A stretch of 64,000 nucleotides of DNA from Alligator mississippiensis. Its lineage: Eukaryota > Chordata > Crocodylia > Alligatoridae. Position 1 is the stretch's first letter. Every line of letters begins with the position of its first letter. The notes under the pieces are model-generated. The model had not been told where the DNA came from, made no database searches, and saw nothing but the letters and a program-made list of their open reading frames with translations. The translations under genes were made by a program, and so were the position numbers. Positions 55,667 to 64,000 of this stretch are shown here, piece by piece. The DNA is taken from assembly GCF_030867095.1 (NCBI RefSeq), contig NC_081824.1, positions 345,644,203-345,708,202 of the forward strand, given 5' to 3'.

Positions 55667-56634
55667 GCTTAAAATAACTATACCTGGCAGACAGTCTAAC
55701 TTCTTTATTAAAAAAATGCACCCAAGAAAAAATTGTGGCAAGGGACTGATGGAAAACAAATGAAAATGTTTGACTACAGTATTTTTCCAGTGCTTACCTA
55801 CATCCTGGGAATAGTCCATAGAAATACAGCCTTGAGTGAGTTAGAAATGACATTCTTTCGTGTGGGAAAAATTTGTATTGGATAGTGTCACTCTATTCTG
55901 TATACCAGGAAGTTGTATTTTTATTTTTAAATTAAATTTTTATGACTTGCTAAAATAAAACTATGAATCTGGCAATGTAATGATTTGGAAAACACAGGTT
56001 ATTGACATGCTGCGTAAAAGCAGTAAGATGTTCTGTAAGCCAAGGCATATATTTAGCTGCTTATGTTTATGTGTAGTTCTTGATGATGATGATCTTAGCC
56101 TTGGAACAAAACTTTAGAAATAGAAGAGAAAATACGCAATTACTAGGTTTTGACTTGAAGTGCCTGATTTTTTGCATCACACATCAATGAAAATTATGAA
56201 CACATTTATTTAAATAACTAATTTAACTCAGTATGTAATCATCACTTGTAAAACCTTATCATTCCACTTTTGAAATTGAAATATATAAAGCCAAATTTTG
56301 AGTAGAAGCCATACAGTCCTGTTTTTGCAAACACCACTGTATGTGCTTATCATATGGCGTATGGATTGTTTTCTTGAAATCAGTTGACCACATTCTCAGC
56401 AGGTGCAAATTATTGTGGCCGTAATCACTTCAGGAGAGCACCAAAAAGGTGTCTATGTGATTCATAGCCCCCAAACTCCCTTCTTCTGGCACTTAAGTAC
56501 CTAAGTTGTCCCTTTGGGTACATATGATTGGTTCAGGCACTCTATGAAAACATGGCTGGAGGAGACGGAAGCTACAGCGGTACTTAGGTTGTATAGCATA
56601 ACTAGGTGGTTAAAGCACTTGCCCAGGAATCATA

Positions 56635-57205
56635 CAATAATAGGGTTGGAAGGGACCTCAGGAGGTCACCTAGTCTACTCCTCTATGACCCTGCTCGAAG
56701 CAGGACCATCCCTGACTAAACCAAGTCAAGTGTTTGTCTAACCTACCCTTTAAAGCTTTCAAGGATGGAGATCCCACCATCTATTTCAGTAGCTTGCTTA
56801 ACCACTCTCAGTGAGAAAGTTCTTCCTAATATCCAACTTAAATTTCTCCTGCTGCCATTAAAGAGCATTGCTTGTCCTGTTCCTCATGGCTGCAAAAAAT
56901 AGTTTATCTCCATCTTTCATATAGCTACCCTTCAGTAATTTGAAGATGTATTAATTATCTAATGAGTTTTCTTTTCTCCAGACCAAATTAACCCTACTTC
57001 TTTCAACCTTTCCTCATACGTCTCACTTCCCTGGCCTCTGATCATTTTTGTTGCTCTCTACTGGACTCTTTCTAATTTCTTGACATTTTTCTTGAAGTGT
57101 GATGGCCAAAACTGGGCACAGTATTCCAGGTTAGGCCTCACCAGTGTTGAATAGAATAGGAGAATTGCTTCTCTGTATTTTCGAGAGATGCTTCTATTCA
57201 TATAG
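56635..57205 (-). mobile_element. CR1 LINE fragment, minus strand
   Basis: atcatacaataatagggttggaagggacctcaggagg at the left is the CR1 tail complement. atatccaacttaaatttctcctgctgcc and cacagtattccaggttaggcctcaccag follow in CR1 order. It is heavily mutated with no usable frame. Confidence 0.92.
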
Positions 57206-58833
57206 TAGTCAACTGCAGTTGACTCTGTAATTAGTCAACTGCAGTAAAGTGCATGTGTAGATGCACCCAGTATGATGTTCCTTTTTTTTTTTCCCCAGGA
57301 ACAATTTAGACCTTTAAGTGTAGGCAGAAAGAAGTTTAGGTCTGAATCCCAGTATCTCTTGAGTTAGGTGCTTAAATCTGCAAACTGAGGCAGGGTTTCA
57401 GATATGCCCACTTCTTATAAGTGATTCTTTGCTTAGCTTGCTTGCTGCTGTAAATTCTATTCTGCAGTGGCTAGATTTCCTTGTTCATTGCATAGGGAAT
57501 TTAGGTGCCTAACCTAGCATTGTGAATTGTACTTCAGAACTGGGCATCTCAAAGTTAGGTGTGGCAACACAGCATTACCACACCTTAGTCCTTTTATAGA
57601 CTAAGTAACTTGCAATAATAGCTCAAGCTCATAAGATATGAACAAATTTAAATAATACCTCTCATTGTGCATGAACAATCTTTCATTAACCTAGAGGCCA
57701 AGCTTATTAAGCTACTGTAAATATTTTTACTAGAGTTGGCTGGAACATCTTTAAATAAAGGCATTTTCAACTTCAGTAAGACGGTTTGTTTTGAGTTATT
57801 TCACAGAATCACATTGATCTCAGTAAAGTTTGTATCTACAAAGTTTTTGAAGTCTTGGTTGGCTTCTTCAGGGCAGGTTAACAGAGAGAGAGAGAATGTA
57901 CAGAATTGGGCATCTGAAACTTTTAAACAAGAATTAGACACTTTGGGGAAATACAGTCAAAACCATTACAAAATTTTTTCATTTAAATGTGAACTGAAAA
58001 CAGTTTTTAGACATCAGAGGGTTGTTACGAGTGGCTGTTCTCTGGTCTTATTATTTATCCTGCGTGGTGGTTTTACGGTGTTGCGCTGCTAAAATAATGA
58101 TGGACTCTAAACTGTATATAACCTCCTTTTGGGCCCTTAGATATGACACTCGCACTGCATTCTTCTATCCAGGATATATCTTGTGTGCCATGGAGTTGGA
58201 GGTATGCTGGGAGTTCTTACTCTCCCTAATCTCATAAGCAATCTGACCCAAAGCCTTTCCCTTTGCCTTAGTGGCTTGGATGAAAGCCAGCAAGCTTTGA
58301 GGACCCAAGGGAATGTTTTTGCTGTGTAATAGCTTTGGTGGAGAAGAATACCACGGCCTGACTGTCATTCTTATTGTTTCAAAAACTCTTTTCTGTTGGA
58401 GCTTCTCAAACTTCCTTAAACAATATTCCTTTTGAAAATCAGGCCTTTTTTTAAACAGTTGTTTTAAATTATTGCCATTGTCAAATATTTCAATTTGCAC
58501 GACAGTTTAATTAATTAAAAAAACCATGAAAAAACCATGAAGAATTGTTGAAAAGGTTTTTGAAAATGTTTTTGTCTACATCTATTGCATTATGATGTAC
58601 TATTTTTTATTCATCATAAAAAATGAAGAAAAATAGTATCTGATTAAAAATATGGGGGTATATTGAAATTAATAATAAATATAGATATACTGGAGCACAT
58701 GTAAAGACACCCAAAGTTACTTTGTGATTCTTGTTTTTTTGATGTAAAGACTAAGATAACAGAAATGAAGATAGTTTTTAGATTCCACAGAAATACTTTT
58801 TTTCATTTTCTTTTGTTTGACTTCCCCTTGAAG

Positions 58834-59297
58834 GCTTTCATCTCTATCACAAGTTACCCTCGGTAGTACCTGAAAGTTGCCTGCTTATTCTGGTTGGACT
58901 ACTACTGGGTGGAATTATTTTTGGAGCAGAGGAAAAGTCCCCACCTGCAATGAAGAGTGATGTTTTCTTTTTGTATCTCCTTCCTCCAATTGTACTCGAC
59001 GCAGGATATTTTATGCCAACTCGTCTTTTCTTTGAGAACTTTGGCACTATAATCTTGTATGCTGTAGTGGGCACACTCTGGAATGCTATCGGGATTGGGG
59101 TTTCCCTCTTTGGAATTTGCCAGATTCAAGTATTTGGCTTGACTGATATCACATTGCTGCAGTGTTTGCTTTTTGGCAGCTTAATTTCAGCTGTGGATCC
59201 TGTGGCAGTGCTGGCTGTTTTTGAAAATATTCATGTCAATGAACAGCTTTACATCCTAGTGTTTGGAGAGTCTCTGTTGAACGATGCTGTAACAGTG
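58834..59297 (+). CDS. SLC9A2: SLC9A2 (NHE2) exon 2, transport domain
   Basis: This 464-base exon encodes 154 residues. GC joins the G of exon 1 to make Gly, giving [11 protein letters not shown]. The acceptor is cttccccttgaag ending at 58833, and the donor is GTAAGT at 59298 (phase 0). Visible family marks are, in order: [29 protein letters not shown], the amiloride-site membrane segment; [24 protein letters not shown], with the conserved Asp-Pro; and [12 protein letters not shown], holding the Glu and Asp that are essential for transport in NHE1. The [16 protein letters not shown] string is the NHE2 form. All these residues are intact, so the gene looks functional. Exon 3 (expected to begin VLYNLF) is not seen before 64000. 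Confidence 0.97.
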
Positions 59298-60469
59298 GTA
59301 AGTTACTTTTACAAACCTTCATTTTATCGAGTACTTGACTGAATACTATTGTGCCATATTTTTTTTTCTGGCTGGTTGTCACAGTTTACTGAAAACCAAA
59401 ACTAGGGAGTTGCATTGTATTTACTGGATTCTCTTTTGAGGCAAGAATTGCTAGATAATGAGTAATGATGGCACATTATTCCAATAATTTCACTATCCAA
59501 AATCTTCAGTCTTTAGAGTATCTTTGGACTCCTAAGCATAATTTATAAGATTTCCTCTGATGCAGAAATGTGTGTTGTACCCAGCATGGATTCCATGGCA
59601 TACCTCAGAAAGTGTACAAATCAAATAAAGACCACAAACTTGGGTTCTTATTAATGTGTATTTGATGTGGGCCCCTGTCCAATAACATATGCACTAAGGT
59701 CACCAAGTTATTTACCATAGGCTGCCAACCAGCCATCAGATAGTACTTTTGATCACTAACTAGCTGAGCCTGGATTCGGATGTTCACCTAACGATGAAAC
59801 CAGGCAAAGATGGTTTAGCATTTTCCTGAGCCATCCACTATCTTTGTGCAAACCTGTTTTCATCATATCTGAAATATCATCAGACATTGTTGCCTAATGT
59901 AAAATTCTTACCCATGAATTAATTGCCTTCTGTCATGGTTCCTGTAATAACCTATCTTGTGATCGGTAATTCCAGTTCTTTATATTTTAAGGGCCACAGA
60001 ATTTCAAGAAAGGACTATAAAGCTTTCCTTCATCATTGATTTTTTTTGTATGTTTGTTTGGGGGTTTTTTTTGTTTTGTTCATCTCTTAATGCAGAATTG
60101 TCCTCAAAGTTTTTAGACTTTCAAGGACATTCTTTAATCTACCTCCCTGACTTCATGCTGCTCAATATTGTCCTTCAGTATCGGCCACATTTTCCTTTCC
60201 TTCCTATGATTCTCCAATTGGTTTTCCACTTAACACCTGACAATTTACCTGATTCTGCTCCCAGTCAAGCTACTGAATCGCGTCTATTTTTTAAAACTTG
60301 TCTCAGAACCTTCTTTTTCCGGTTAGCTTATGCCTGATCTATCTCTTTCCCCCCTGGTAGTAGTCTATATTGCAGCATGGTACTGCAAAAACAAATGTGA
60401 AATGATTATTTGAATTTTAAATTGTTGTTGAGGTCTTTATGCTAATAAGGTCCCAGACACTGAGGTTCT

Positions 60470-60965
60470 TACACAGGCAGGCATTGCAAGCATCCTCACA
60501 CTGTTGATGAAATCACAGATGAGATGGGCAGGCCATGTCACCAGGCTGTCAAATGAGCAACTGCCAAAGATCTTTTATAGTGAGCTAAAGGAGGGAAAGT
60601 GCTCTCAGGGTGGCCAGAAGAAATGCTTCAAGGACTCCCTTCAGTCATCCTTGATACATTTCAACATTGTCCCAAAGTCTTGGGAAGATCTTGCTCATGA
60701 TTATGCCACCTGGCAAAGCCTCATCCATATTGGAGCTACCATCTCTGTCTCAGAAATGCTGAGGCCGAGCAGAAGCGCAAACACGTAAATCTCGCGACAG
60801 CAGCACATCCGCTGTTGATCAAACAACCCAAAGTGGCATCTCTTGCTCGGTGTGCCAGTCAATTCAAAGCACCAATTGGCCTGATCAACCATTCGCGCGT
60901 TCACTGAAACCAAACCAGCCAGATATCATGGTCATCTTTGAATTTGAAGGATGAACAACAAAAAC
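60470..60965 (+). mobile_element. LINE tail of a non-CR1 clade, with zinc-finger remains
   Basis: The frame 60504-60788 reads SQMRWAGHVTRLSNEQLPK, FYSELKEGKCSQGGQKKC, FKDSLQSSL and WEDLAHDYATWQSL. This is the post-RT region seen in a widespread animal LINE type. After a frameshift, SCSVC and then FKAPIGLINHSRVH form the remains of a CCHH finger. The 3' end is atggtcatctttgaatttgaagga. No reverse transcriptase core is present, so it is 5' truncated and dead. Confidence 0.82.
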
Positions 60966-62133
60966 TGATAAGAAGCCTTCTCACTGTATGTCTAGTATTT
61001 GTTCTTTGATCCAAGTGGTGATGCTTACTCCCAACCAGCATGTTGTATCTACAGTGGACTGACAGTTCTGTTTCCATAATGCATGTCTTCCATGCAGATT
61101 TTGTTATTGCTGTTTTGCTTTTAAAGAGATGAGTAAATCACTGATATTTTGTCCTGTTTGGGGCACACTACCTGGATTCTGTTGGACTCATTTCAGCAGA
61201 TGTGCTGATCATGCATTCACCTTTATGGCTGTTTGGTCAGGTAATGGAAGTTGATATTCAGTTTAGTTCCATTTCATAGGTACTTTTAGAAGATTCCTAG
61301 CTGATTAACAGAAAACCTAATAACTACCACAATTTAACATCAGTCCAGTCATGGCTGGTGTTGTAATTCTGCCTATCAAAAATTGTTTCATTTTTTTTTT
61401 TTACTTGAAAAATAATGCAGGTGATTGAATTTTGTGTTGTACTAGCAGACTTTGGTAGAACAGAGAAGTATTGTGGGCATTTAGCAGTATGATCTCTCAC
61501 TGTTTGGTTGAGCCAATATACTTTCAAGCCTCTTGCCTCCCACAGTCTCCACCATAAAGTAAAACATATTTTTGCTGTCTTCCAGGATACCATTCCTTAA
61601 CCAAATTACCAGCAAAGGGAGTTGTGAAGGGTAGTCAAGCTCATCCAGCCCCTGTAGTTTTGCTCCCAGATGGGACCAAAAATGACTGTTGACTGCTGGC
61701 ATTTGATAGGGAGGTGGAATGTCAAGAATCTAAAAAGTGAGTGAGGAGCTCTATAGAATAGTGGCTGAAAATATGTTGGCTGATGTAGTCTCTTACCATC
61801 TAAATGAACTCCACTAACAACAATGGTTGTTCAGAAGCAAGGAACAATCCATCATATCTTTTAATAAATGGCATAAAATGCGAATTAGTTCATTGCTGCT
61901 CACTCTACTTGCCGCTGCCTCACTGTCCTTAACGAACGTATTCATGAAATTCAGCCATGCATTTCCCACCCCCACCAAATAAAACAAGGTAACCAGCTTC
62001 TTTTAAAAGATAGAATATTGCTTGCCTTCCCACCAGCCCAGACACTACAGCTTTGGTCTTGACAAGAATGCTCTGCTTTCATCACTGTGCAACTAAGGTG
62101 CTTCCCAGTAAATTCCAGAAGAAGAATTTAAGC

Positions 62134-62322
62134 CAGTGGTTTTCAACCCTTTTCATTTGCAGACCCCATTTGGACATTTTGAATGGAGGTGTCTGACCAC
62201 CCTTTAAATTGTAAGTGTGGGTAGTCACATACTTGTGATTGATCATAGTCATCTTTTGTAGGCCCCATAGGCATAGTTTACAGACCCCCGGGGGTCTGTA
62301 GAGCACAAGTTGATAACCACTG
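62134..62322. mobile_element. hAT-like element (189 bp), best copy of its family here
   Basis: The ends cagtggttttcaaccc and gttgataaccactg are inverted. The flanks atttaagc / acttaagc at 62126-62133 and 62323-62330 agree at 7 of 8. It includes the perfect 18-base palindrome cagacccccgggggtctg at 62281-62298. Confidence 0.88.
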
Positions 62323-64000
62323 ACTTAAGCCATGTGACTACTCCATTTTGGCTGTGCCATGCATGTACAGTGAGCTCTGAGAGCAGTGCCTGGTCAGCAG
62401 AAGCTCCTACCAGAGCGCTGCATGAGCAGGGTGCTCTGAGCTCACCAGCTGACCAGGGCAGGGTCTGGTCACCCCTGCTTTTGCATGGCTCCAGAGTCCA
62501 GGGGGCGAATGATGCTGCTGTTCTCCCTTTCCCTCTCCCCATTCCTGCTGAATTCAGCAGCTGGGGAAAGGAGGGGATGAGTGGAAGCTGCAACACCTCA
62601 CTACGTGAAGGCAGGGATCTAGATGCACCCTGTGGTAAGAGCTTATGTGTATCAGAACCAAAAGGTGGGTTGTGTCTGTGTCACTACACCCCTTCTGGAT
62701 CTGCCTCTGGTGTAAATGAAGTTTTATATAAGATTAAGATCGGGGCCAGTGCAGCCCTAGGCATTGTTTATAGCATGGCAACGTGCAATTTGATCGCTGT
62801 TACAGAGGAGAACATTGTGTTGTTAATGCAAAGCATTTATGATAATAAGGCAAAGACTTGTTGAGAATTCTGTACTGGGACTGTGTCAGAAGAAACTGAA
62901 TCCATTCTAACAATTTGTAGGGTGCAGGTTTTTCTGTAATGCTAGGGGGTTGTGTTATTGGAAAATGTACATATTGGTAGGGGATTGCTTCATGTTCATA
63001 ATGAGTTGAGTAGGTCAAAAACATATGTTTCTCTATGGGTTTATATCAGTGGCCCTCAGGGCACCATGTCTCAATTATGTGCCCAATATAATTTTTTTAT
63101 AGGCTTTGAAAATATAAAAGGCGCCTTTAACTTTAATTTAAAGACATCTCCTGCACTGATAAAAACAATGAGCCACATTTTGAGTTCTGTGTAAGTGCTG
63201 CAGAAGTAGGGTTTTAACATGTAAAGAAGCCATGCAGGGGTCTAAACTGCTCTTCTTGCTTGCTCTGGAGCAATAGCATGTGGCATCTCTGTCTACTCTA
63301 CTGCACAGAATATACTAATATAGAAACAGGAGCAAGGAAGTGGTGTAACCATTGGGTCTTTATTTATGCGGATAGTAGATGGGATTGCACAGTTGAAGAC
63401 ATCTACAGCCATCCTGGTGGTTTTTATTTTAGCAAAAGGGTCATTGTTTATGCAATTTGTTACTACTTCTTGACTCAGCATTTCTGTAAAGAAATTTTAA
63501 ACTTGGCTGTGACATTGTTAGACTCAATGTAGCCATTTTTTCACTTGTTGTTATATATTTTTTAATTCTGTTATTCAGTTCTTCTCTTTCATTTGGCCAG
63601 ATGGATCCTTAATCAAACAATAGGCCAAATCTTATGGTCCTTGAGTAAATATAAACCAGCATGCAATCCTGGCAAATCTGAGCTAGTCACAGACCAAGCA
63701 GCTAAATTGTTAGTGCAATACAAATACAGGTAAGATACCCATATAAAAATAGCATTGCTCGTGTAGAAACCTTATTCAGTTTAATAAAAAATTTAGAGAG
63801 AGGAATAAAAAACTTCTGTGTAAAAGTTCCATATTGACTACATGGTGTGCTGCTGAGGTTGCAACTTATTGTGAACATTATTGGTTCAGCTTTCAGAATT
63901 TGTGAACTATCTAGATTTTATAGCATGTGTGGGTGGCCTTCAAATTGTGTTGTAAGAGTAGACAATTTCATTCTATGAATCTTGTGTCTTTTAGAGTAGC

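Larger units (their letters stand above)
53386..58833 (+). other. SLC9A2: SLC9A2 intron 1
   Basis: GT..AG intron of 5448 bases, phase 1. It contains a direct/inverted repeat array (53480-54600), a (CT)n run, a hAT-like element at 55413-55666 and a minus-strand CR1 at 56635-57205. At 57205-57275 is the right end of a small MITE (gtgtagatgcaccc). Sequence at 54620-55405 and 55675-56590 shows nothing recognisable, apart from a tRNA-like SINE stub at about 56595-56632. Sequence at 57275-58830 is also blank. Confidence 0.85.
59298..64000 (+). other. SLC9A2: SLC9A2 intron 2 (5' part)
   Basis: This is intronic by position. It contains a LINE tail at 60470-60965 and a hAT-like element at 62134-62322. 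At about 62380-62630 is a GC-rich block ending gatgcaccctg, like the right end of the small MITE family. At 59298-60470, 60965-62130 and 62640-64000 I recognise nothing, and no SLC9A2 exon 3 homology is present. Confidence 0.7.

Noticed and set aside
59298..64000. Search for SLC9A2 exon 3
   Set aside because: No sequence resembling the expected VLYNLF start of that exon in any frame; it must lie beyond the window.

Overview
The window is vertebrate nuclear DNA, most likely from a crocodilian, with a turtle the next best fit. The grounds are spliced vertebrate genes with large introns, many CR1 LINE fragments (mostly 3' ends), and a rich set of hAT-like and other short inverted-repeat DNA transposons. 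Birds carry CR1 but few such DNA transposons, and mammals lack active CR1. The species call is inference, because no search could be run.

Two paralogous sodium/proton exchanger genes lie head to tail on the + strand. At 3670-10684 are the last four coding exons of SLC9A4 (NHE4), encoding about 223 residues of the cytoplasmic regulatory tail, followed by a short 3' UTR with an AATAAA signal at 10867. At 53136-53385 and 58834-59297 are coding exons 1 and 2 of SLC9A2 (NHE2). They encode the N-terminal signal/anchor, the first membrane segments, the amiloride-site segment and the ion-coordinating FGESLLND segment. Exon 3 and beyond lie past the right edge. All donor and acceptor sites are GT/AG and the intron phases join correctly. 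The SLC9A4 then SLC9A2 order matches the mammalian locus, so the tandem pair is old.

The 42 kb between the genes, and the introns, contain no further gene that I can support. They are built of transposable elements: (1) CR1 fragments at about 17.8, 29.2, 32.8, 33.9, 34.7, 45.0, 50.6, 51.3, 51.9 and 56.6 kb, the 45.0-46.75 kb copy keeping long broken stretches of reverse transcriptase; (2) four complete members of a foldback family starting TAGGGSTGTGC at 1.7, 12.9, 21.6 and 27.6 kb, each with an 8-bp target duplication and a different, largely palindromic interior, plus a broken fifth at 36 kb carrying a roughly 145-bp tandem array; (3) several hAT-like elements at 7.6, 41.0, 50.2, 52.5, 55.4 and 62.1 kb; (4) palindromic MITEs at 20.35 and 40.65 kb; (5) tRNA-like SINE copies; (6) the zinc-finger tail of a second LINE clade at 60.5 kb. 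Several insertions are nested, which gives a relative order of events.

The SLC9A2 promoter is a sharp CpG-rich island (about 52.92-53.47 kb) inserted in otherwise AT-rich DNA. CR1 and hAT remains end roughly 100 bp upstream of it, and an unusual direct/inverted repeat array starts just inside intron 1.

I do not see an undescribed gene system. The most interesting material is the foldback transposon family (shared ends, different palindromic interiors), the variable-number unit inside it, and the inverted array beside SLC9A2 exon 1.
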